From Acidimicrobiales bacterium (lineage in GTDB: Bacteria; Actinomycetota; Acidimicrobiia; Acidimicrobiales; Iamiaceae): a stretch of 33,522 nt of DNA. Both the position numbers and the translations under genes were made by a program. The stretch is taken from positions 1 to 33,522 of the forward strand of contig JAUJOW010000016.1 in NCBI GenBank assembly GCA_030447445.1. The letters are read 5' to 3'. Within the stretch, counting starts at the first letter, position 1. Each line of letters begins with the position of its first letter. The notes below the pieces were generated by a model. That model saw nothing but the letters and a program-made list of their open reading frames with translations. It was not told the DNA's origin and searched no databases. Shown piece by piece: positions 1 to 6,800 of this stretch.

Positions 1-98
1 GCGACCCTGCGGTGATCCCGCCGAGCCCAGCCAACGCCCAACGCCCGAAGCGCCTCCGGGTCACCACGGCCCGCCAAGTAGTCCACGACGTAGCTCAC
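1..98 (-). CDS. Partial uncharacterised ORF of the integrative element
   Basis: A minus-strand ORF starts with GTG at 98 and runs off the left edge without a stop (about 32 codons visible, beginning VSYVVDYLAGRGDPEALRA). Its GTG overlaps the TGA of the preceding 34-codon ORF as GTGA, so the two are probably translationally coupled. No family is recognised from so short a piece. Its position behind the excisionase suggests a replication, transfer or accessory gene of the element, but that is inference from gene order only. Confidence 0.45.
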   Translation of the reverse strand, partial: MSYVVDYLAGRGDPEALRALGVGWARRDHRRV

Positions 99-199
99 GT
101 CGCCTCGCTGTCGCACAGCTCGGCCGCGAAAGCGTCGAGCGCCTCGGCCGGGATGAGCCGGCGCCGACGAACCGAGGGCGGCGGCGCGTCCCGGCTCAT
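95..199 (-). CDS. Small hypothetical protein, 34 aa
   Basis: This short ORF begins with ATG at 199, overlapping the excisionase stop as ATGA (196-199), and ends at TGA 95-97. The predicted peptide starts MSRDAPPPSVRRRRLIP and is basic at its N-terminus and acidic at its C-terminus. Support is purely architectural: stop/start overlaps on both sides tie it into a tight minus-strand operon. No family is recognised. Confidence 0.4.
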   Translation of the reverse strand: MSRDAPPPSVRRRRLIPAEALDAFAAELCDSEAT

Positions 200-396
200 C
201 CCGCTGGGCGCAGGTCGTCGTCGATGGCGAGCAGTCGACGAAGGGCCGCAACCGGAACCACGATCCTCCTGCCGATCCTGATCGTCGGCAGTTGCCCGGT
301 GCGGGCGGCTTCGTAGGCCGAGGCCCTGGAGATGTGGAGGTAGGCGCGGGCCTCCTCGATCGTCATGGTCGGCTGTTCCAGGGGGTCCGGGAGCAT
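196..396 (-). CDS. xis: Excisionase-like helix-turn-helix protein (Xis)
   Basis: A 66-aa protein with the single-domain winged HTH_17/excisionase pattern: an MTIEEARAYLHISRASAYE recognition region, then the RTGQLPTIRIGRRIVVP wing and a short C-terminal helix. Such proteins act as directionality factors that bend attachment-site DNA for integrase during excision. I chose ATG 396 because a GGAAGGAA Shine-Dalgarno (minus strand, 405-412) lies 8 nt upstream; longer starts at 414 and 432 are open but lack as good a site. It is divergent from the regulator-integrase operon across a 42-bp palindrome, and its stop overlaps the next small ORF. Confidence 0.78.
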   Translation of the reverse strand: MLPDPLEQPTMTIEEARAYLHISRASAYEAARTGQLPTIRIGRRIVVPVAALRRLLAIDDDLRPAG

Positions 397-432
397 CGTG
401 TCGGTTCCTTCCATCGCGGGCCGTGCCGTCAT

Positions 433-474
433 CCTACGTCACGGGCGTTGCCATCTGGCAACAGCCCGTGTAGG
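433..474. promoter_or_regulatory. Large nested inverted repeat, probable divergent operator
   Basis: The core TTGCCA-TC-TGGCAA (448-461) is a perfect 6-bp inverted repeat. It is flanked by further matching arms: CCTAC and ACGGGC on the left mirror GCCCGT and GTAGG on the right, with small offsets. It lies between the divergent xis and XRE-integrase transcription units and abuts the longest possible xis start. It is a likely operator for the XRE protein encoded at 512 and could control the excision/integration switch. The symmetry is seen directly; the binding protein is inferred. Confidence 0.7.
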
Positions 475-511
475 GTTTGGACACGCCAGCACGAAACGGA
501 AGGGACTTGCC

Positions 512-1228
512 GTGACCAGACGCCCAGCGCTCCCCAAGGAGGTAAGCGAGCACCTCGGAGTGTTCGAGGACCGGCTTCGCCAGCTCGCCGACGGTTCGCC
601 GACCCACGAGGTCGTCGACGACATCGACCGGGCGACCGAGCTCGCGGTCCGCGCCGCGTACAGGGCCGGAGAGAAGCGCAGAGCGGGGCCCGAGACGGCC
701 GCCCTGGTCGGCTTTGCCGAGACGATCTCGGCGAACCTGCGCAGCGTTCGGAACGAGTCGGGGTGGACTCAGGAGCAGCTCGCCCGTGGCATGTCGACCG
801 TCGGCTTCGACTGGAAACGGATCACGGTGGCCGAGGTCGAGGCGGGTAGCCGGCGAGTGTCGCTCGAGGAGCTGGTCGGCCTGGCGGCATTATTCGGCGA
901 GACGGTGCTGGCTTTCCTCGACCTCGGACCGAACTACCTCCGGGTCGGGACCTGTTCGATCTCGCGCGACGACATGTTCGAGATGTTCCTGGGCGAGCAG
1001 GGGCAGGCCAGCGAGGGCGGCCCCACGTGGGTGACTGCCGCGTGGGTTGCTGGCGCACAGCCGGGCGAACACGACTGGCGCCCGGCATCGACGCTGTGGG
1101 AGCGCCGCCGAAAGGGCTACGGCATGGTTGAGCCGCATCTCTCGCCGGAGGAGATGGCCGCCCTTGAGGACCACTACACCGGTCAGCGCCGAGGATCGAA
1201 GGCACCGGCCAAGGGAGAGGTCCGATGA
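512..1228 (+). CDS. Cro/CI-type (XRE) transcriptional regulator of the element
   Basis: A 238-aa protein with an XRE helix-turn-helix at about residues 70-130 (SGWTQEQLARGMSTV, then ITVAEVEAGSRRVSLEEL). An N-terminal helical extension precedes it and a roughly 100-residue C-terminal part has no family I recognise. GTG 512 is preferred over upstream in-frame codons because GGAAGGGA sits 7 nt upstream and translation from 365 would cross the palindrome. Its TGA overlaps the integrase ATG as ATGA (1225-1228), so regulator and integrase are translationally coupled. It probably represses its own promoter and the divergent xis through the 433-474 palindrome (inference). Confidence 0.82.
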   Translation: MTRRPALPKEVSEHLGVFEDRLRQLADGSPTHEVVDDIDRATELAVRAAYRAGEKRRAGPETAALVGFAETISANLRSVRNESGWTQEQLARGMSTVGFDWKRITVAEVEAGSRRVSLEELVGLAALFGETVLAFLDLGPNYLRVGTCSISRDDMFEMFLGEQGQASEGGPTWVTAAWVAGAQPGEHDWRPASTLWERRRKGYGMVEPHLSPEEMAALEDHYTGQRRGSKAPAKGEVR

Positions 1229-2409
1229 GCCGTGGAACCGTTCGCCAGGAGGGTCGCCGCAAAGGCGAGCCAGCCGTCAAGGGCGTCCCGTGGTACTTCG
1301 TGGTCGACATCGCCCCACCTGGCGGCAAACGCCAACAGGTGCGACGCCGGGGGTTCCGCACTCAGGCGGAAGCGCAGGAGGCGCTCGAGGAGCTGGTCAC
1401 CTCGGTTCGAGCCTCTGCGTACGTCCCTCCCTCGGCCGTCACGTTCGGCGATTACATGATCCGGTGGCTTGACGGGCTGGCGGCGAAGGGGCGACGTCCG
1501 ACCACAGTCGCCGGGTACCGGGAGAAGGTGGCGAATCACGTGCTCGGCTCCCCGCTCGCCACGCTGCCCCTTCAGGGCGTCACCACTGCCGATCTGAACC
1601 GGCACTACTCCCATCTCTCAACCGCCGGCCGCAAGCGCGGCGATGGCGGCCTGAGCGCCCGCACAGTGCGCTACGTGCACTCGGTCGTGTCCAAGGCGCT
1701 GAGCGATGCCGAGCGAGAGGGGCTCGTCACGAAGAACCCAGCGCGTCTCGCCTCTCCCCCGTCGACCTCGGCGGCCAAGGCACCCGAGATGGCGGTCTGG
1801 ACGCCGGTCGAGCTGCGCACCTTCCTGCGGTTCACCGCCGCTCATCACCACGGCCGACTCCTGCACCTCGCCGCCATGACGGGCCTACGACGCGGTGAGC
1901 TGTGCGGGCTGCGCTGGGCAGACATCGACCTCGACGCCGGCAGGCTCACCGTGCGCCAGACCGTCACCGCCCCGGCGGGGCGCATCAGCGTCGGGCCCGC
2001 GAAGACTGCTCGCAGTCGCCGGTCGGTCGACCTCGACCCGGGGATGGTGGCGGTCCTGCGCGACCAGCGCACCGCGCAGCTCGAGGAACGGCTCCTCGTC
2101 GGGCCGGGCTATCACGACGACGGGTACGCCTTCGCCATGCCGGACGGGCGACCGTGGCACCCGGACGTGATCTCTCGGGCGTTCGATCGGCTGGTGACCT
2201 CGAGCGGGCTTCCCCGCATCCACCTTCACAGCCTGCGGCACGGCCACGCCGCCCACCTGTTGGCCGCCGGCGCAAATGTCAAAGTCGTGTCGGAACGGCT
2301 CGGTCACAGCTCGGTGAGCTTCACACTCGACACCTATGGGCATGTCCTGCCCGGCCAGCAGGCCGAGGCCGCCTCAGCCGTCGCCACGCTCATCAGTGCC
2401 GCGCTGTGA
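1225..2409 (+). CDS. int: Tyrosine recombinase / integrase
   Basis: A 394-aa site-specific integrase. An AP2-like arm-binding region (about residues 1-65) is followed by a SAM-like core-binding domain (about 70-175) and a catalytic domain. Catalytic residues are visible: R222 in TGLRRGEL, H335-S-L-R338, H361 in LGHSS and nucleophile Y371 in DTYGHV, with a candidate lysine in GPAKTARSRR. Its 3' end lies 72 bp from the tRNA-Arg 3' end, the usual arrangement of an integrase at attR/attL. The stop codon is embedded in the first of the TGTGACCA repeats. It is expressed with the XRE gene by ATGA overlap. The complete active site suggests it could be functional. Confidence 0.93.
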   Translation: MSRGTVRQEGRRKGEPAVKGVPWYFVVDIAPPGGKRQQVRRRGFRTQAEAQEALEELVTSVRASAYVPPSAVTFGDYMIRWLDGLAAKGRRPTTVAGYREKVANHVLGSPLATLPLQGVTTADLNRHYSHLSTAGRKRGDGGLSARTVRYVHSVVSKALSDAEREGLVTKNPARLASPPSTSAAKAPEMAVWTPVELRTFLRFTAAHHHGRLLHLAAMTGLRRGELCGLRWADIDLDAGRLTVRQTVTAPAGRISVGPAKTARSRRSVDLDPGMVAVLRDQRTAQLEERLLVGPGYHDDGYAFAMPDGRPWHPDVISRAFDRLVTSSGLPRIHLHSLRHGHAAHLLAAGANVKVVSERLGHSSVSFTLDTYGHVLPGQQAEAASAVATLISAAL

Positions 2410-2479
2410 CCAGGTTGTGACCACAGCGGTCACGACAGCCGGTCTGTGAGCGGGCCGGCGGCACAAACCGCTGGTCACA
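2405..2479. repeat. TGTGACCA repeats, putative integrase arm-type sites
   Basis: Octamer TGTGACCA occurs at 2405-2412 and 2416-2423, its exact reverse complement TGGTCACA at 2472-2479, and a partial inverted copy GGTCAC at 2428-2433. They fill the space between the integrase stop and the tRNA-Arg 3' end, where arm- or core-binding sites of tyrosine integrases are expected. The repeats are seen directly; the function is inferred. Confidence 0.6.
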
Positions 2480-2480
2480 G

Positions 2481-2510
2481 TGGTGCCCTCGGCAGGATTC
2501 GAACCTGCGA
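2481..2510 (-). other. Probable attachment site (element/tRNA-Arg junction)
   Basis: The 3' part of tRNA-Arg, including the T-arm and encoded CCA, faces the adjacent integrase gene. Tyrosine integrases of this type commonly recombine at the 3' end of a tRNA gene and restore it. The element would lie to the left, so its other end should carry a direct repeat of this sequence outside the window. The exact core cannot be set without the second copy. Confidence 0.5.
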
Positions 2511-2557
2511 CCGGCGGATTAGAAGTCCGCTGCTCTGTCCAGCTGAGCTACGAGGGC
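2481..2557 (-). tRNA. tRNA-Arg (anticodon UCU)
   Basis: On the minus strand the acceptor arm GCCCTCG (2557-2551) pairs with CGAGGGC (2491-2485), followed by discriminator A (2484) and encoded CCA (2483-2481). The anticodon stem GCGGA/TCCGC encloses loop CTTCTAA, giving anticodon UCU. The T-loop TTCGAAT is present. It reads AGA codons, rare in such GC-rich genomes, and serves as an integration target. Confidence 0.95.
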
Positions 2558-2644
2558 GAGGCCGGGCGACGGCCCATGGTAGGTGGGCGGCGGTGACTCG
2601 GATGGCTGTGGGGAATCGTCGGTTTCGCCCGCTGTCGAATCTTT

Positions 2645-2660
2645 GTTACGTTCCTGTGAC
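2645..2660 (+). promoter_or_regulatory. GTTAC-N6-GTGAC direct repeat, MtrA-box-like
   Basis: Two pentamers, GTTAC (2645-2649) and GTGAC (2656-2660), are separated by exactly six bases, 30 bp upstream of the peptidase start. The actinobacterial cell-wall response regulator MtrA is reported to bind similar spaced pentamer repeats ahead of peptidoglycan hydrolase genes. The match is by eye, and a GGCCCGCC/GGCGGGCC hairpin (2661-2684) follows it. The assignment is a suggestion, not a demonstrated site. Confidence 0.35.
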
Positions 2661-2690
2661 GGCCCGCCAGCCTTCCGGCGGGCCCGCTGC

Positions 2691-4253
2691 ATGCCGGGAC
2701 CAAGGAACTCACCGCCGTTGCGACGACATCTCCGCATACTTGCCGCCGCTGCCTTCGGGCTGAGCGCCCTCGCCGGCCCTGCCGTCGTCGAGGCCCGACC
2801 GGCCGACACCCGAAGCGAACGCGACCGGGTACGGGCCGAGCAGGCCGAGGTGGCGTCGCAGCTCGACGCCCTCGAGGCCGACTTCAGCGAGGTCGAGGAT
2901 GCCCTGCGGGTCACGAGCGAACATGTGGCCAGCCGGGAGGCGGAGCTCGCCGACGCCGAGCGGGCCGTTGCCGCCGCCGAGGAGCAGGTCACCCGGGCCA
3001 ACGGGGAGATCGACGTCACCAAGGCCCGGTTGGCCGACTTGCGTGAGGCCATGGCCGACCAGGCCGTCGACGCCTACATCAACCCCAACGGTGAGGACAT
3101 CAGCTCGGTGCTCGCCAGCGGCGACGCCTCCGACGCCGCGCAGCGCCAGGCCCTCCTCGACATCAAGAGCTCCCGGGACGCTGATCTGGCCGACCGGATC
3201 CGGGGGGCCGAGAACGAGTTGCAGGCCAAGCGCACCGCCGCCGAGGAGGCGGCCGAGGACGCCGAGGAGAAGCGGGCCGAGGCCGATGCTCGCCTTGCCG
3301 AGGTCGAAGAGGCCCGGGGCCAGCAGGAGCGTCTCGCCGAGTCGGTGCAGGAGCGGATCGACGCATCGATCGCCCAGTCCATCGAGCTCGGCACGAGGGA
3401 CCAGGAGCTCTCGGCCCAGCTCGCCCGCGAACAGGCCGCCCTGCAGGCCCGACTGGCCGCCGCCGAGCAGGCCGAGGCCGAGGCCAGGGCGCGGGCGGCG
3501 GAACAAGCGGTGGCCGACCAACGAGCCGCCGATGCGGCCGCGGCGGCGGCCGAGACGGCGGCGGCCGAAGCGGCGAGGCAATCGGCACCGACGACCACCG
3601 AGCCGTCCCCGCCGGAGTCGTCGACGGCGCCGCCGGAGTCGACCACGACCTCCCCCGGGACCGAGACCACCGCGCCACCCACGACGGCACCGGCCGATCC
3701 GGAACCGACCACCACGACGGAGCGGCCGACGCCGACCACGGCCCCGAAGCCGCCCCCACCCCCACCTCCGCCTCCGCCCCCGCCCCCGCCCGAGCCGAGC
3801 TTCGGGTCGGGCGGGTCGGAGTCCGAGCCCCTCGCCCCTCCTGGCCCCTCGGAGTCGGCCGGATCGTCGGGTGGGGTCAGCCTGTGCACCACGGGTGGCA
3901 TCACGGTCAACTGTCAGATCGTCAACTCCCTGGGCCGCATGATGGCGGCGGCGGCGGCCGACGGGGTGTCGCTCAGCGGCAGTGGCTGGCGGGACCCGTC
4001 GCGCCAGATCGCGCTCCGTCGGGAGCACTGCGGCAGCAGCTACTACGCCATCTACGAGATGTCGCCGTCGTCATGCAGCCCGCCGACGGCTCGGCCCGGG
4101 CAGTCCCAGCACGAGGTCGGCCTGGCCGTCGACTTCAACTCCTGCTCGAGCCGTAGCAGCGCCTGCTTCGGCTGGCTGGCCGGGAACGCCAGCCGGTACG
4201 GCTTCCACAACCTGCCGAGCGAGCCCTGGCACTGGTCCATCAACGGGATGTGA
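2691..4253 (+). CDS. Secreted coiled-coil M15-family (VanY-like) peptidoglycan peptidase
   Basis: A 520-aa secreted protein. Residues 1-35 form a signal peptide (RRHLRILAAAAFGLSALAG core). Residues 40 to about 305 are an Ala/Glu/Arg-rich coiled coil like those of PcsB/RipA-type hydrolases. A Thr/Pro-rich linker with a run of about a dozen prolines follows, then an M15/VanY-type D-Ala-D-Ala carboxypeptidase domain. The zinc-site motif is SQHEVGLAVDF (H474, D481), with EPWHW (H514) near the C-terminus. The domain probably cleaves peptidoglycan stem peptides outside the membrane. The upstream ATG at 2583 is rejected because only 2691 gives a signal peptide at the N-terminus. It lies in host DNA between two tRNA-linked elements. 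Confidence 0.88.
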   Translation: MPGPRNSPPLRRHLRILAAAAFGLSALAGPAVVEARPADTRSERDRVRAEQAEVASQLDALEADFSEVEDALRVTSEHVASREAELADAERAVAAAEEQVTRANGEIDVTKARLADLREAMADQAVDAYINPNGEDISSVLASGDASDAAQRQALLDIKSSRDADLADRIRGAENELQAKRTAAEEAAEDAEEKRAEADARLAEVEEARGQQERLAESVQERIDASIAQSIELGTRDQELSAQLAREQAALQARLAAAEQAEAEARARAAEQAVADQRAADAAAAAAETAAAEAARQSAPTTTEPSPPESSTAPPESTTTSPGTETTAPPTTAPADPEPTTTTERPTPTTAPKPPPPPPPPPPPPPPEPSFGSGGSESEPLAPPGPSESAGSSGGVSLCTTGGITVNCQIVNSLGRMMAAAAADGVSLSGSGWRDPSRQIALRREHCGSSYYAIYEMSPSSCSPPTARPGQSQHEVGLAVDFNSCSSRSSACFGWLAGNASRYGFHNLPSEPWHWSINGM

Positions 4254-4273
4254 TCCGGGCGCCGGGCCCGGAT
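4253..4273 (+). terminator. Hairpin after the peptidase gene
   Basis: A perfect 8-bp stem ATCCGGGC/GCCCGGAT with 5-nt loop GCCGG begins at the last base of the peptidase stop codon. There is no T-tract, so it would be a GC-type terminator or mRNA-stabilising hairpin. Confidence 0.5.
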
Positions 4274-4301
4274 CGGGTTCGGCGCCCTCCGCCCGGCACC
4301 G

Positions 4302-4307
4302 TATGCT
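4302..4307 (+). promoter_or_regulatory. Possible -10 element of the tRNA-His/tRNA-Lys unit
   Basis: TATGCT lies 13 bp before tRNA-His. No convincing -35 hexamer is seen 16-18 bp upstream. Position and the TAnnnT pattern are the only support. Confidence 0.3.
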
Positions 4308-4319
4308 GGGCGACTCCCT

Positions 4320-4397
4320 GGTGGCCGTAGCTCAGTTGGTCAGAGCGCCGCGTTGTGGTCGCGGATGTCGGGGGTTCGAATCCCCTCGGTCACCCCA
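4320..4397 (+). tRNA. tRNA-His (anticodon GUG)
   Basis: Acceptor GTGGCCG (4321-4327) pairs with CGGTCAC (4387-4393). The extra G-1 at 4320 faces C73 (4394), the hallmark of tRNA-His, and CCA (4395-4397) is encoded. The anticodon stem CCGCG/CGCGG closes loop TTGTGGT, giving GUG. A small hairpin GGTCC-CCCT-GGACC (4398-4411) separates it from tRNA-Lys. Confidence 0.96.
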
Positions 4398-4415
4398 GGT
4401 CCCCCTGGACCGTCG

Positions 4416-4490
4416 GCGCCTCTAGCTCAACGGCAGAGCAACGGACTCTTAATCCGCAGGTTCTGGGTTCGAATCCCAGGGGGCGCACCA
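4416..4490 (+). tRNA. tRNA-Lys (anticodon CUU)
   Basis: Acceptor GCGCCTC (4416-4422) pairs with GGGGCGC (4480-4486), then A73 and encoded CCA (4488-4490). The anticodon loop is CTCTTAA, giving CUU. The T-arm CTGGG-TTCGAAT-CCCAG is intact. The second integrase begins 224 bp downstream, making this tRNA 3' end the likely integration target of that element. No second copy of the 3' end was found further right by eye. Confidence 0.95.
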
Positions 4491-4541
4491 ACCTCGCACG
4501 CTCGCAACCAGCACTTTCGCGGGTCCGGCTCGTCGTCGAGA

Positions 4542-4610
4542 TGTATCGCAACCGCGCTTGGCGCGTATCCCTGGCGCGATACACCCGGCGATACACCGGC
4601 GCGATACACC
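4542..4610. repeat. GATACACC repeat cluster upstream of the second integrase
   Basis: GATACACC occurs three times in direct orientation at 4578-4585, 4590-4597 and 4603-4610 (12-13 bp apart, roughly one helical turn). Inverted partial copies are TGTATC at 4542-4547 and GTATC at 4565-4569. The cluster lies between the tRNA-Lys 3' end and the integrase start. It looks like an array of protein-binding sites, either integrase arm sites or an operator. It is unlikely to be coding although one reading frame is open through it. Confidence 0.65.
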
Positions 4611-4713
4611 CGGGCGCTACCGTGTCCCTGCGGTCGACGGCTCCGCGATCCATCGAGTCGTCCTTCTCAACCCCGCCTGCCACGTCGGCAGGCGAGCGGC
4701 CCAGGAGGACGTC

Positions 4714-6384
4714 ATGGCATCGCTTGCGGAGCGCTTCGAAGCCCAGGTCGACCGCACCGGTGAGCACCACCGCTGGCTCGGCGCGCGCAACCCCGAACGC
4801 GGCACCGGGCGGCTGAAGGTCGATGGCCGGCAGGTCACCGCCCACCGCTTCGCGTGGGAGCTGACGAACGGGCCGGTCCCCGCGGGCGCGCGGGTGCTGG
4901 CGTGCGCGGAGGAGCCGGCGTGCGTGCGGCTCGAGCATCTCGAGCTCGTCGGTGCACCGGCACCGGAGCCACAGAAGCCCAGAGCGCGCAAGGGGTCCGG
5001 GTCGTTGCGCCGGATCGGGCCCGGCTCGTGGAAGCTGACCGTCACCGGCGTGCACGCCGACGGCACCACCCATCGGCTGTACCGGACCGTGTACGTCGAC
5101 AGCGAGGCCGAGGCGCGCGGCGAGCTCGCCCAGTTCGTCGCCGAGGTTCGTGAGAGCGCCGGCACCACCCGCGCCGACTGTCGCCACGTCACCTTCGACG
5201 CCGCCGTCCGCCGGTTCCTGTTCGACCACGTGCGCGACGAGCGCGGCCGGGAGCCGAAGACGGTCGACGGCTACTGGCGGACGCACGTCCGCTGGTTCTC
5301 CCCGACCCTCGGCAGCCGGCTCGTACGCGATCTCACCAGGCCGATGTTCGACGAGCGGTTCGGCGCCATGCGGCAAGCCGGCCTGAGCCGGTCCCGGATG
5401 AACCAGGCTCGCAGCATCTACTCGCCCTTCTTCCGGTGGGCGATCCACCAGGGCATGACGACACGCAACCCGATGGTGGGCTACCAGCTGCCGACGAGCA
5501 CCCACGTCTCCCGCGAGATCGTGCCGCCCGAAGTCGAGGAGGTCGCCCTCCTGCTCGCCACCGCGTTCGAGGTCGTCCCCGACATCGCCGAAGTCCTGGT
5601 CCTCGGCGCCACGACGGGCATGCGCCGCGGCGAGCTGGTCGGGATCCGCGCCTCGTCGCTCCGACTCGACAAGCGGCAGCTCCGCGTCACGACAGCGGTG
5701 TCGGGCAAGCGAGTGAAGCCGACGAAGACGCGCACCGAGCGCGACGTCGCCCTCGACGAGGAGACGGCGGCGATGCTGGCTCGCATCCTCAACCATCGCC
5801 GCGACGTCGCTGCATTCGTCGGCGTGTCGTTCGCCGACGATCCCTACCTGTTCAGCCACGCGCCGGACTCCTCGACGCCGATGCCTCCCGACTACGTGAC
5901 CAAGCGCGTCGCAGTGCTGAAGGGCCAGCTCGGCATCGAGAACAAGCAGCCGGCGACCATCGACGCCGAGGACGAAGCGCTCAAGCTCTACCGCGGCGCG
6001 GCGCCGCCGCCGCGACCCAAGGGGAAGACCGGTCCGAAGCCGAAGGGCGGGATGACCTTCGCCGAGATCGGCGAGGCGCTCGGCCGCAGCGAGCGGTGGG
6101 CATCGTTGGCGGTCGAGGCAGCCCAGCGGCGGGAGGCTGCCTCTGCTGCCGGTGTCCGGTCGTTCGACGGCTCGGTGCTGGCGCTGCGGAAGTTCACCTC
6201 CAGCGAGCTGCTCGACGCCGGCTTCAGCGTGGCCGCAGTCGCACAGCGCCAAGGCCACGGACCGCAGGTCCTCGTGAAGCACTACGGCAAGCGGCGGGAG
6301 TCAGCTGACCGGAAAGCCGCCGAGCACCTCGGCCGGGTGGTCCACGGCGGCTACGTCGTCCCGATCACGAGGGCGGCGCGGTAG
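4714..6384 (+). CDS. Tyrosine recombinase with degenerate HNH-like N-terminus and HTH-like insertion
   Basis: A 556-aa integrase. Residues 18-80 resemble a phage HNH domain (LKVDGRQVTAHRFAWELTNG, then C64, C70, H75) but lack the first catalytic histidine. An AP2-like arm-binding domain (about 92-145) and a core-binding domain (about 158-260) follow. The catalytic domain has R304 (TGMRRGEL), R492, H515 and nucleophile Y524. The HxLR histidine is L489 and the next His is K493. About 50 extra residues precede this box: a Pro/Lys-rich linker (428-446) and a helix-turn-helix-like segment (447-475, MTFAEIGEALGRSERWA). ATG 4714 is chosen because AGGAGG (4703-4708) lies 5 nt upstream; the open frame from 4558 crosses the repeat cluster. 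The stop overlaps the toxin start by 1 nt. Confidence 0.85.
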   Translation: MASLAERFEAQVDRTGEHHRWLGARNPERGTGRLKVDGRQVTAHRFAWELTNGPVPAGARVLACAEEPACVRLEHLELVGAPAPEPQKPRARKGSGSLRRIGPGSWKLTVTGVHADGTTHRLYRTVYVDSEAEARGELAQFVAEVRESAGTTRADCRHVTFDAAVRRFLFDHVRDERGREPKTVDGYWRTHVRWFSPTLGSRLVRDLTRPMFDERFGAMRQAGLSRSRMNQARSIYSPFFRWAIHQGMTTRNPMVGYQLPTSTHVSREIVPPEVEEVALLLATAFEVVPDIAEVLVLGATTGMRRGELVGIRASSLRLDKRQLRVTTAVSGKRVKPTKTRTERDVALDEETAAMLARILNHRRDVAAFVGVSFADDPYLFSHAPDSSTPMPPDYVTKRVAVLKGQLGIENKQPATIDAEDEALKLYRGAAPPPRPKGKTGPKPKGGMTFAEIGEALGRSERWASLAVEAAQRREAASAAGVRSFDGSVLALRKFTSSELLDAGFSVAAVAQRQGHGPQVLVKHYGKRRESADRKAAEHLGRVVHGGYVVPITRAAR

Positions 6385-6800
6385 TGGCGATGCAAGCGGT
6401 GTACTTCCGCGACCCGAACGGACGGGAGCCAGTCAACGACTTCATCGACTCCCTCCCACCCGAGCGCCAGGAGGAGATCGACCACACGATCAGCCTCCTC
6501 AACCGGCTCGCGCCGAACGACCCGCCACTGCCGTTCCCGCACAGCTCGCAGGTCGAAGGCCAGCTCCGCGAGCTGCGGTGCCACTACGGCCGCGACCTGT
6601 ACCGGATCGTCTACCGGCGCTCCCGGAACCTGTTCGTACTGCTGCACATCGTCGAGAAGCGCACGAAGGCGCTCCCGCGGGCCGACATCGACATCGCCAA
6701 GGAGCGGTGGGTCGACTTCGAGCAGCGAATGGGAGCACAGCCGCGCCGGCGACCTCGAGCCGCGGGCCACGACGCGCCCTGCCACGTTTATCACTTCTGA
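6384..6800 (+). CDS. higB: HigB/Gp49-like (RelE superfamily) toxin
   Basis: A 138-aa protein of the phage-derived Gp49-like/HigB toxin family, expected to cleave ribosome-bound mRNA. Visible hallmarks are the N-terminal REPVNDFIDSLPPERQEEI helix, ELRCHYGRDLYRIVYRR strands and the C-terminal HIVEKRTKALPRADIDIAKERW signature. A tail of about 25 residues beyond that is unusual. GTG 6384 shares a base with the integrase TAG, so translation may be coupled; ATG 6390 is an alternative start. The antitoxin follows after 12 nt, the toxin-first order typical of higBA. Coupling to an integrase suggests element stabilisation. Confidence 0.87.
   Translation: MAMQAVYFRDPNGREPVNDFIDSLPPERQEEIDHTISLLNRLAPNDPPLPFPHSSQVEGQLRELRCHYGRDLYRIVYRRSRNLFVLLHIVEKRTKALPRADIDIAKERWVDFEQRMGAQPRRRPRAAGHDAPCHVYHF

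Noticed and set aside
3750..3795. CCN-rich tract as a possible regulatory repeat
   Set aside because: It encodes the polyproline linker of the peptidase in frame, which explains the repeat.
2709..4028. 439-codon minus-strand Gly/Arg-rich frame opposite the M15 peptidase
   Set aside because: Low-complexity shadow of a GC-rich coiled-coil gene.
4390..6282. 630-codon minus-strand open frame opposite the second integrase
   Set aside because: It runs through two tRNA genes' neighbourhood and the repeat cluster and has no domain features; the plus strand encodes a clear recombinase.
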